DNA of 6,147 bases. Source: an uncultured Haemophilus sp. Lineage in GTDB: Bacteria; Pseudomonadota; Gammaproteobacteria; Enterobacterales; Pasteurellaceae. The stretch spans positions 1 through 6,147 of the forward strand of contig NZ_CAJLNI010000107.1 of the NCBI RefSeq assembly GCF_905207935.1, given 5' to 3'. The notes under the pieces were generated by a model, which saw nothing but the letters and a program-made list of their open reading frames with translations, ran no database searches and had not been told where the DNA came from. Shown here piece after piece: positions 1-5,250 of the stretch. Both the position numbers and the translations under genes were made by a program. How positions within the stretch are numbered: position 1 is the first letter of the stretch; every line of letters starts with the position of its first letter.

Positions 1-215
1 TGCGTCAAATTCAACAACTTGAAAATATTGATATTGGTATTCATGCGCTTGCACCTATTCCAGTTGGCGCAGATGAAAATAACCAGGGGGAAAGCGATCT
101 TCCAGTCAATTTTGGTGGTGTGACGTTCTTCCCTGAAGACTACATTTATGCCGATTTAACAGGCATTATTCTTTCACAAGAAGCATTAGATTTAGAAGAC
201 GTTGAAGAAGAATAA
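1..215 (+). CDS. rraA: RraA, regulator of ribonuclease E activity A (3' part only)
   Basis: This is the C-terminal 70 residues of an open frame that enters from the left edge (first whole codon at 3) and stops with TAA at 213-215. The segments DIGIHALAPIPVGA, VNFGGVTFFPEDYIYAD and TGIILSQEALDLE match, from memory, the end of E. coli RraA, which is 161 residues long, so a little under half of the protein is present. RraA forms a ring-shaped trimer that binds RNase E and the degradosome in the cytoplasm and lowers RNA cleavage; older annotations call it MenG by mistake. The protein ends in an acidic tail (DLEDVEEE) slightly longer than in E. coli. The gene is followed within about 25 bases by a hairpin terminator and is probably not co-transcribed with the transporter gene downstream. 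Family assignment is firm; the start lies outside the window. Confidence 0.93.
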   Translation, partial: RQIQQLENIDIGIHALAPIPVGADENNQGESDLPVNFGGVTFFPEDYIYADLTGIILSQEALDLEDVEEE

Positions 216-237
216 TTTTGAAATTATAGACCTTTTT

Positions 238-265
238 AAAGTGCGGTTAGAAATAACCGCACTTT
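238..265. repeat. Inverted pair of Haemophilus-type DNA uptake signal sequences
   Basis: The plus-strand copy lies at 238-247 and the minus-strand copy at 256-265, both with the 10-base core AAAGTGCGGT. Such repeats are recognised during natural transformation in Pasteurellaceae. The core is the Haemophilus type, not the ACAAGCGGT type of the Actinobacillus pleuropneumoniae group. Neither copy fully matches the AT-rich downstream part of the extended consensus, since the hairpin partner interrupts it. Confidence 0.9.
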
Positions 266-269
266 TTTT
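238..269 (+). terminator. Rho-independent terminator of rraA built from two inverted uptake signals
   Basis: A perfect 12-bp stem (238-249 with 254-265) is closed by a GAAA tetraloop at 250-253 and followed by an unbroken T run through 269. Each arm contains a full uptake signal core: AAAGTGCGGT at 238-247 and its complement at 256-265. The GNRA-type loop and T run make this a strong intrinsic terminator for rraA. Dual use of inverted uptake signals as terminators is known in Haemophilus. Confidence 0.9.
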
Positions 270-277
270 GTCAAAAT

Positions 278-299
278 TTTTTTGAACAAGATCACATTT
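278..299. promoter_or_regulatory. Probable CRP (cAMP receptor protein) binding site
   Basis: TTTGA-N6-TCACA at 281-296 matches the TGTGA-N6-TCACA consensus at nine of ten core positions with the exact six-base spacer, and the right flank TTT fits the 22-base consensus. Its centre (288.5) lies about 60 bases before the predicted start of transcription near 348-350, which is the usual place for a class I activator site. Catabolite control of a carboxylate transporter makes biological sense. The call rests on sequence only. Confidence 0.6.
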
Positions 300-313
300 T
301 AAACATTTGTTAG

Positions 314-341
314 TTGAAAGTTTGTAACATTCATTTAACAT
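314..341 (+). promoter_or_regulatory. Candidate sigma70 promoter of the DASS transporter gene
   Basis: A -35-like TTGAAA (314-319) and a -10-like TAACAT (336-341) are separated by 16 bases. Both boxes are imperfect, as expected of an activator-dependent promoter, and the predicted start near 348 puts the CRP-like site at about -60. An alternative -10, TGTAAT at 356-361, has no good -35 and would leave almost no leader. Confidence 0.4.
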
Positions 342-378
342 CGAAAATAGTTCATCTGTAATCAGTTTGGAGGGACGC

Positions 379-1764
379 ATGAACGAAACAAACACAACAA
401 AAAATTATAAAAGTGGGATTATCTTTCTGCTGGCGATAGCCTGTTTTTTTATTTTATTAAAATCTTTACCTTTCGCACCTAAGGAAAATGCTGGTTTAGC
501 ATTATTAGCCTTTGTGGCGATTCTTTGGTTAACTGAGGCATTGCATGTCACCGTGACCGCTCTGTTGGTGCCATTACTTGCGATTGCACTTGATTTGGTG
601 ACAACCAAGCAAGCTTTAGTCGCGTTTGCCGATCCAACCATTTTCTTATTCTTTGGTGGTTTTGCTTTAGCGACAGCTTTACATATACAAAAACTCGATA
701 AAATGATTGCCAATAAAATCATGGCAATGGCTCGTGGAAATTTATTTGTAGCTATTATGTATCTTTTCTCCATTACTGCTTTCCTTTCTATGTGGATGAG
801 TAACACTGCGACAGCTGCAATGATGTTACCTTTAGCCATGGGGATCTTAAGCCAACTTGATAAAGAAAAAGAACACAATACTTATGTTTTCGTATTATTG
901 GGTATTGCATATAGTGCGAGTATTGGTGGTATGGGAACATTAGTGGGTAGTCCACCAAATGCTATCGTCGCAAGTAACTTACATTTAACCTTCTCTGATT
1001 GGTTATGGTATGGCTTGCCAATTATGATTATTTTGATGCCATTAATGGTTGGTACGCTTTTCATTGTATTTAAACCAAAACTTAACTTACGTTTTGAGCA
1101 AAACTTTGAACGTATTGAAATGAATGGCCAACGCGTTTTAACCCTTGTAATTTTTGCTGTAATTGCGCTTTGCTGGGTATTTAGTAGCTATATTAATCCA
1201 ATGATTTCAGGTGTATTTGGTCTTGCCAAAAATATCGGTAGTTTTGATAGCGTGGTTGCATTACTTGCCGCTGTCATTATTTGTTCAACGGGTGTGGCAA
1301 ATTGGAAACAAATTCAAGAAAGTACTGACTGGGGCGTGTTAATGCTTTTTGGTGGTGGTTTAACCTTGAGTGCAGTGTTAAAAGATTCTGGTGCAAGTAA
1401 AGTTTTGGCTGACGGAATTGTATTCTTAGTTCAAGGACAACATTACTACCTCATTGGTTTATTGGTCGCAACCTTCATTATTTTCTTAACTGAATTTACT
1501 TCCAATACCGCGAGTGCAGCATTATTAGTACCAATCTTTATTTCTATTGCACAATCTCTTGGTATGCCAGAAATTGGTCTTGCGTTAATCATCGGTTTAG
1601 GTGCATCTTGTGCATTTATGTTGCCGGTAGCAACACCGCCAAATGCTATTGTATTTGGTACAGGTGAAGTCCGTCAAAGTGACATGATCAAAGCTGGGTT
1701 TATCTTAAATATTGTGTGTGTATTAGTTATCGCGACAATTGGATATTATTTCTGGTTGAATTAA
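379..1764 (+). CDS. DASS/SLC13-family sodium-coupled divalent anion (dicarboxylate) transporter
   Basis: A 461-residue inner-membrane protein, about the length of VcINDY (462 residues, recalled). It is almost wholly hydrophobic, with a short polar N-terminus (1-11) and a polar loop near 232-252. The two signature SNT motifs of the divalent anion:sodium symporter family are present at 141-143 (MWMSNTATAAM) and 375-377 (FTSNTASAAL), each at a helical hairpin tip, with the paired motifs SPPNAI (191-196) and TPPNAI (419-424). In this family the SNT motifs bind substrate carboxylate and sodium. The likely substrate is a C4-dicarboxylate such as succinate, but citrate, sulfate or another anion cannot be excluded from sequence. 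The ATG at 379 is preferred because GGAGGG (369-374) sits four bases upstream; an in-frame TTG at 367 overlaps that site. It appears monocistronic, with a CRP-like site upstream and a terminator downstream. It resembles the uncharacterised HI0608-type transporter of H. influenzae (recalled, not checked). Confidence 0.92.
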   Translation: MNETNTTKNYKSGIIFLLAIACFFILLKSLPFAPKENAGLALLAFVAILWLTEALHVTVTALLVPLLAIALDLVTTKQALVAFADPTIFLFFGGFALATALHIQKLDKMIANKIMAMARGNLFVAIMYLFSITAFLSMWMSNTATAAMMLPLAMGILSQLDKEKEHNTYVFVLLGIAYSASIGGMGTLVGSPPNAIVASNLHLTFSDWLWYGLPIMIILMPLMVGTLFIVFKPKLNLRFEQNFERIEMNGQRVLTLVIFAVIALCWVFSSYINPMISGVFGLAKNIGSFDSVVALLAAVIICSTGVANWKQIQESTDWGVLMLFGGGLTLSAVLKDSGASKVLADGIVFLVQGQHYYLIGLLVATFIIFLTEFTSNTASAALLVPIFISIAQSLGMPEIGLALIIGLGASCAFMLPVATPPNAIVFGTGEVRQSDMIKAGFILNIVCVLVIATIGYYFWLN

Positions 1765-1775
1765 TCATATAAAGA

Positions 1776-1811
1776 AAAAGGGCGTGTTGGATATATTCAA
1801 CACGCCCTTTT
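1776..1811. terminator. Bidirectional Rho-independent terminator between the transporter gene and plsB
   Basis: A perfect 14-bp stem pairs 1776-1789 with 1798-1811 around an eight-base loop. The GC-rich centre (GGGCGTGTTG) is flanked by an A run on the left and a T run on the right. Read from the minus strand, the hairpin is followed by TTTTTCTTT, a good tract for plsB; read from the plus strand it ends in TTTTG, shorter but usable. It lies in the 63-base gap between two converging stop codons, so it probably serves both genes. Confidence 0.88.
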
Positions 1812-1827
1812 GTTATGTCAGTAAAGA

Positions 1828-4284
1828 TTATTCATCTTTATTTGATTTATCCTCTTCTTCTACTTCAATCTCAACTTCATCTGCTTTGTCTGCTGCACCA
1901 TTGATTGTTAAGCAAATTTCGCTAGAAATCAAATGCTCTAAGATTGTTGCTAGTTCATGTAATTTTTCTTTATCATCATCGAAATAACCTTCTTCTTTTA
2001 AGTTAGCAATGAAGGCTGAGAATACCGCTTTATCAAAGAACTCTGGTGCGTTAATACCGTGTAATACAGAAAGACGCTGTGCCACTAATTGGCTTTCTTT
2101 TTCTAATAAGCCACGAGCAATTCCAGGATCTCTACGTAAAATACTCACAGTGATGTAGTAACGTTGTAAGATTTCACGCATACCGGCAGACCAAAGTTGT
2201 AAAATACGAACTTTAGCGCGGTGGATAGATAATAAATTATCATTGGCTTGGATAACATCCTGACGCGCAAATTCATCAATAATGGCTTTAATTTGTGTAT
2301 TTAATTCTTCTTCATTGAAATGAAGGAAGAGTTCGCCTTTTAAGAATGGATAAATTTTACGTACTGCATCCAATAATAAATCTTTTTGAATCGCTTCATA
2401 ATGTAAAACGATACTCGCAACAAGTGAAGGTAACACAAATAAGTGTTGAATATTATTGCGGTAATACGTCATGAGAACAGCAGAATTACGTTCTAAACGA
2501 ATAATTTCCCCAAAGTTATCTTTTTCAACTAACACACCCACACGATCTAAGCTTAATACGTGGTCAAGCATCGCTTTGGGTGTATCTGTTGGCAGTACCA
2601 CATCAGTAGAATACGGTACATTCTTTAACATTTCTTGATAACTAGAGAGTTGTTCTAATAGTTGCTCATGAGAAAGTGCACGCTGACGAGAAGAGAGTAG
2701 AGCGGTCCCCACTAAATTCATCGCATTAACAGCCGCGGCTTTATTAATATTCACCATCACTTGATTCGAAACAGCCCCAACCGCATGGTTAAACCAGTGT
2801 GGTTTATCTTCATGATGTTGTTCTTTCCATTCTGGATAATGGTGATTGAGGTAATTTGAAAGTGTGATTGGCTCACCAAAATTCACAAAGCCTTGACCTA
2901 AATTACGTAATTTCTTAATTACACGTAAAACTAAGCCAGCATTTTCTTTTTCTTTCGCTGCACCACGTAATTCTTTCGCGTAAGTGTCTACTTCTAATAC
3001 GTGCTCATAACCGATATACACCGGCACCACAGAAATAGGACGAGTTTGGTTATGTTGAAGCGCTTGTAGTGTCATCGACATCATACCGGTTTTCGGTGCA
3101 AGCAAGCGACCTGTACGAGAACGACCACCTTCAATGAAGTATTCGACGGAATAACCTCGGTGGAATAATTCCCCTAAATACTCACGGAAAATTGCAGAGT
3201 AAAGGCGATTACCTTTAAAGGTACGGCGAATAAAGAACGCCCCCCAGCTACGGAATAAAGGACCCGCTGGCCAGAAGTTTAGGTTTATTCCCGCTGCAAT
3301 ATGTGGCGGTACAAGGCCTTGGTGATAGAGCACATAAGAAAGTAATAAATAGTCGATATGACTACGGTGACAAGGCACATAAACAATCTCATGTCCTTCT
3401 AATGCTAATTTACGTACACGGTCCGCATTTTGTACATCAATACCGGAATACAGCTTGTTCCATAACCAACGTAAGAAACGATCCGCCGCACGAAGGCTAG
3501 AATGGCTTACATTCGCCGCGATTTCATGAAGAATTTTTTCGGCTTCAGCGTAGGCTTTATCACGGCTGATATTTTTTGATTTTGCCTCATCTTCAATGGC
3601 ATTTTGAATTGCTTGAGAATTTAATAGCTTATTAAACATCGCTTCGCGGTTTGGCAAACGAGGCCCTGTCGCGGAAATACGTTGTTTAGCAAAGTGCATT
3701 TTGGCCACGCGAGCCAGTTTTTGCGCAATTTTTTCATCTGAACCATGCTCATTTACCATGTAACGCAAAGAAAGCGCTTGAGAAAAACGCACAAAAGTAT
3801 CACGACCAAACCAAATTGCCGCAAAGGTTTTTTGAATGCCATTCAATAAACGCAGATTCGGTAAGCTTGCTTTATCTTCTTTACCTGGTGAACGTCCCCA
3901 AAGCACCGAAACAGGGATCAGTTGTACATCTAAATCAGCAACATCACGGTGCAATTCTAAGTATTTATTGAAGACTTTGGCGGTTTCATCTTTTGCGCCT
4001 TTTGATTTAAAAAAGCGACGACCTTCGTCTAAATAGACATAACGTGGTAATGCTACGCCATCAATCACATTCTTTTCAGCCGGATCAGGCAAACCTACAC
4101 TCAAACAGTTACGACGGAAAATCACGAAGTCAGTTTGAGAGGTATAAGGTAAAACATAAAGAATAGGTTGATTGATATTGAGTTGAAGCTCTTCAATTGG
4201 TTGAGCGGGGATTGGATTATTTTTTACTAAAATCGAAAGCGGTAATTCTAATAATTTACGATAAGTACTTACGATGCCAGACAT
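1828..4284 (-). CDS. plsB: PlsB, glycerol-3-phosphate acyltransferase
   Basis: The enzyme is a peripheral/integral inner-membrane protein that moves an acyl chain from acyl-ACP or acyl-CoA to position 1 of sn-glycerol-3-phosphate, the first step of phospholipid synthesis. Counting from the ATG at 4284 gives 818 residues (E. coli 807). Acyltransferase blocks appear in order: HRSHID with His306 and Asp311 (the HX4D pair), FFIRR at 350-354, EGGRSRTGR at 385-393, and VPVYIG with Pro421. With this start, His306, Asp311 and Pro421 carry the E. coli numbers, and the N-terminus MSGIVSTYRKLLELPLSI aligns without gap to E. coli. An upstream in-frame ATG at 4311 would add nine residues but lacks a visible ribosome site; 4284 has a weak AGAGA nine to ten bases upstream. 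The extra length is an acidic tail (798-818, 11 of 21 residues Asp/Glu). The gene is divergent from lexA and convergent with the transporter gene. Confidence 0.95.
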   Translation of the reverse strand: MSGIVSTYRKLLELPLSILVKNNPIPAQPIEELQLNINQPILYVLPYTSQTDFVIFRRNCLSVGLPDPAEKNVIDGVALPRYVYLDEGRRFFKSKGAKDETAKVFNKYLELHRDVADLDVQLIPVSVLWGRSPGKEDKASLPNLRLLNGIQKTFAAIWFGRDTFVRFSQALSLRYMVNEHGSDEKIAQKLARVAKMHFAKQRISATGPRLPNREAMFNKLLNSQAIQNAIEDEAKSKNISRDKAYAEAEKILHEIAANVSHSSLRAADRFLRWLWNKLYSGIDVQNADRVRKLALEGHEIVYVPCHRSHIDYLLLSYVLYHQGLVPPHIAAGINLNFWPAGPLFRSWGAFFIRRTFKGNRLYSAIFREYLGELFHRGYSVEYFIEGGRSRTGRLLAPKTGMMSMTLQALQHNQTRPISVVPVYIGYEHVLEVDTYAKELRGAAKEKENAGLVLRVIKKLRNLGQGFVNFGEPITLSNYLNHHYPEWKEQHHEDKPHWFNHAVGAVSNQVMVNINKAAAVNAMNLVGTALLSSRQRALSHEQLLEQLSSYQEMLKNVPYSTDVVLPTDTPKAMLDHVLSLDRVGVLVEKDNFGEIIRLERNSAVLMTYYRNNIQHLFVLPSLVASIVLHYEAIQKDLLLDAVRKIYPFLKGELFLHFNEEELNTQIKAIIDEFARQDVIQANDNLLSIHRAKVRILQLWSAGMREILQRYYITVSILRRDPGIARGLLEKESQLVAQRLSVLHGINAPEFFDKAVFSAFIANLKEEGYFDDDKEKLHELATILEHLISSEICLTINGAADKADEVEIEVEEEDKSNKDE

Positions 4285-4329
4285 AATTAACGTTCTCTTT
4301 TTGTTAGACATTTCTAGGTATTGTCAGGC

Positions 4330-4335
4330 ATTTTA
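4330..4335 (-). promoter_or_regulatory. Candidate extended -10 element of the plsB promoter
   Basis: On the minus strand TGTTAAAAT gives a TGN extended -10 with TAAAAT at 4335-4330. No good -35 lies at the proper distance; the nearest TTGACT is only 12 bases away. The predicted start near 4323 leaves a leader of about 39 bases to the ATG at 4284 but only about 12 to the ATG at 4311, which mildly favours the shorter protein. A second weak option is TAGAAA at 4316-4311, which would exclude the 4311 start entirely. Confidence 0.35.
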
Positions 4336-4351
4336 ACACATTCGACCAGTC
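4335..4351 (-). promoter_or_regulatory. FadR-like operator upstream of plsB
   Basis: The minus-strand 17-mer GACTGGTCGAATGTGTT matches the recalled E. coli FadR consensus AACTGGTCNGACMTGTT at 12 of 16 defined positions, including the whole left core ACTGGTC and the right end TGTT. It abuts the candidate plsB -10 box. FadR senses long-chain acyl-CoA and controls fatty acid synthesis and breakdown genes in gammaproteobacteria, so control of the first acyltransferase is plausible. Activation or repression cannot be told without knowing the real start of transcription. Confidence 0.45.
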
Positions 4352-4392
4352 AAATTCTAAAAATTTACATTTGAGATTTGTGATGAACACTC

Positions 4393-4421
4393 AAAAATAT
4401 GAAAAAAATTGACCGCACTTT
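4393..4421 (-). repeat. Single DNA uptake signal sequence with full extended consensus
   Basis: On the minus strand the core AAAGTGCGGT (4421-4412) is followed by both AT-rich segments of the recalled extended consensus (nRWWWWW, six free bases, RWWWWW), with no mismatch through 4393. It is not part of a hairpin. It lies midway between the divergent plsB and lexA control elements. Confidence 0.9.
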
Positions 4422-4440
4422 TATGGCTAGAAAATAGTTG

Positions 4441-4468
4441 TTGCAATCGTCATCTTTCTGTATATACT
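4441..4468 (+). promoter_or_regulatory. lexA sigma70 promoter
   Basis: TTGCAA (4441-4446) and TATACT (4463-4468) are spaced by 16 bases, giving a predicted start near 4475 and a leader of about 28 bases. The -10 box lies inside the first LexA operator, as I recall for the E. coli lexA promoter, so bound LexA would block RNA polymerase directly. Confidence 0.65.
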
Positions 4469-4473
4469 AACAG
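4458..4473. promoter_or_regulatory. LexA operator 1 (SOS box)
   Basis: CTGTATATACTAACAG has the required CTG-N10-CAG frame with an AT-rich centre. It covers the lexA -10 box. Together with the second box it gives the self-repression typical of lexA. Confidence 0.93.
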
Positions 4474-4478
4474 TTATT

Positions 4479-4494
4479 CTGTATAAAGTAACAG
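4479..4494. promoter_or_regulatory. LexA operator 2 (SOS box) next to the ribosome binding site
   Basis: CTGTATAAAGTAACAG is a second CTG-N10-CAG box, 21 bases (two helical turns) from the first, so both dimers would bind the same face of DNA. Its last two bases are the first two of the lexA Shine-Dalgarno sequence AGGAG (4493-4497). Confidence 0.9.
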
Positions 4495-4502
4495 GAGTGT
4501 AT

Positions 4503-5129
4503 ATGAGACCATTAACTGCCAGACAACAAGAAGTGCTGGAACTCTTAAAGCGCCATTTAGAAACCACGGGTATGCCGCCAACTCGTGCAGAAATTTCTCG
4601 TGAATTAGGCTTTAAATCCCCTAATGCGGCGGAAGAACATTTAAAAGCACTTGCTCGTAAAGGTGCAATTGAAATTGTCGCGGGGGCTTCTCGCGGTATT
4701 CGCATTATTGATGACAGTGCAAATGATGAGGAAGAAGAAGGCTTACCGCTCATCGGTCGTGTGGCCGCAGGGGAGCCGATTCTGGCTGAGCAACATATTG
4801 AAGGCACTTATCGTGTTGATGCTAATATGTTTAAGCCACAAGCTGACTTTTTATTAAAAGTATATGGTCAATCCATGAAAGATATCGGTATTTTAGACGG
4901 CGATCTTCTTGCCGTACATAGTACAAAAGATGTGCGAAATGGACAGATTGTTGTTGCCCGAATTGAAGATGAGGTGACAGTAAAACGCTTAGAACGCAAA
5001 GGTTCAGTTATTTATCTGCATGCAGAAAATGAAGAGTTTCAGCCGATAGTCGTTAATCTTGAAGAACAACCTCATTTTGAAATTGAAGGGATTGCAGTAG
5101 GGATCATTCGTAATAACGCTTGGATGTAA
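4503..5129 (+). CDS. lexA: LexA, SOS response transcriptional repressor (self-cleaving)
   Basis: A 208-residue cytoplasmic repressor (E. coli 202). The N-terminal winged helix-turn-helix covers about 1-69, with the recognition region TRAEISRELGFKSPNAAEEH at 27-46. An acidic linker (DDSANDEEEEG, 70-80) leads to the cleavage site Ala89-Gly90 in RVAAGEP. The S24-type peptidase domain carries Ser124 in GQSMKDIGI and Lys161 in VTVKRLER, equivalent to E. coli Ser119 and Lys156, so autocleavage on RecA activation should be intact. The ATG at 4503 is chosen because AGGAG (4493-4497) lies five bases upstream and MRPLTARQQEV matches the family start almost exactly; a GTG at 4497 in frame overlaps that site and is rejected. 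Two operators upstream indicate self-regulation. plsB is divergent on the left; dapF follows on the same strand after 121 bases but has its own promoter. Confidence 0.97.
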   Translation: MRPLTARQQEVLELLKRHLETTGMPPTRAEISRELGFKSPNAAEEHLKALARKGAIEIVAGASRGIRIIDDSANDEEEEGLPLIGRVAAGEPILAEQHIEGTYRVDANMFKPQADFLLKVYGQSMKDIGILDGDLLAVHSTKDVRNGQIVVARIEDEVTVKRLERKGSVIYLHAENEEFQPIVVNLEEQPHFEIEGIAVGIIRNNAWM

Positions 5130-5134
5130 TGATG

Positions 5135-5175
5135 AAAGTGCGGTGAGAAAATAAAGTGTTTTTTGACCGCACTTT
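5135..5175. repeat. Inverted pair of DNA uptake signals after lexA; possible weak terminator
   Basis: AAAGTGCGGT at 5135-5144 and its complement at 5166-5175 form a perfect 10-bp stem around 21 bases. After a G/G mismatch the inner bases can add about six more pairs, one of them G-T, leaving a seven-base loop. On the plus strand only TTTGTCTATTC follows, a poor T tract, so termination after lexA may be partial. The minus-strand copy matches the extended uptake consensus with one mismatch (5147). Confidence 0.82.
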
Positions 5176-5190
5176 GTCTATTCAGGCTAT

Positions 5191-5219
5191 TTGCCATTCG
5201 GCTTATTGCTCTCTATAAT
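5191..5219 (+). promoter_or_regulatory. Strong sigma70 promoter of dapF
   Basis: TTGCCA (5191-5196) and a perfect TATAAT (5214-5219) are separated by the optimal 17 bases: 11 of 12 consensus positions. The predicted start near 5226 gives a leader of about 25 bases, too short for a lysine riboswitch. It lies after the lexA uptake-signal hairpin, so dapF should be made independently of the SOS response. Confidence 0.8.
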
Positions 5220-5250
5220 GCCAAAAAATTTTCAAATCAAGGAAGGAAAC

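Noticed and set aside
367..378. TTG start at 367 for the transporter
   Set aside because: It overlaps the Shine-Dalgarno sequence GGAGGG that serves the ATG at 379.
405..878. 157-codon open frame on the minus strand inside the transporter gene
   Set aside because: It lies fully opposite a clear membrane transporter gene, has no ribosome site or family features, and its amino acid make-up is that of an antisense shadow.
4350..4374. Short inverted repeat TCAAAT / ATTTGA upstream of plsB
   Set aside because: Six-base AT-rich arms 13 bases apart are expected by chance in this AT-rich gap and match no operator I recognise.
4379..4395. CRP-like TGTGA ... TCAAA in the plsB-lexA gap
   Set aside because: The half-sites are seven bases apart instead of six and the right half has a mismatch.
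4427..4807. 126-codon minus-strand frame over the lexA start and operators
   Set aside because: It is antisense to well-conserved LexA codons and runs through the SOS boxes; its serine- and alanine-rich sequence resembles no family I know.
238..5175. The five AAAGTGCGGT copies as a CRISPR or transposon repeat family
   Set aside because: They are 10-base uptake signals scattered over different gaps, without regular spacing, spacers or a nearby cas or transposase gene.
5191..5250. N-terminal extension of DapF from TTG at 5191
   Set aside because: The TTG is part of the -35 box and the extension crosses TATAAT and the ribosome site; the family start is the ATG at 5251.
5220..5250. Possible lysine riboswitch before dapF
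   Set aside because: The predicted leader is only about 25 bases, far too short, and the lexA-dapF gap shows no multi-helix structure.
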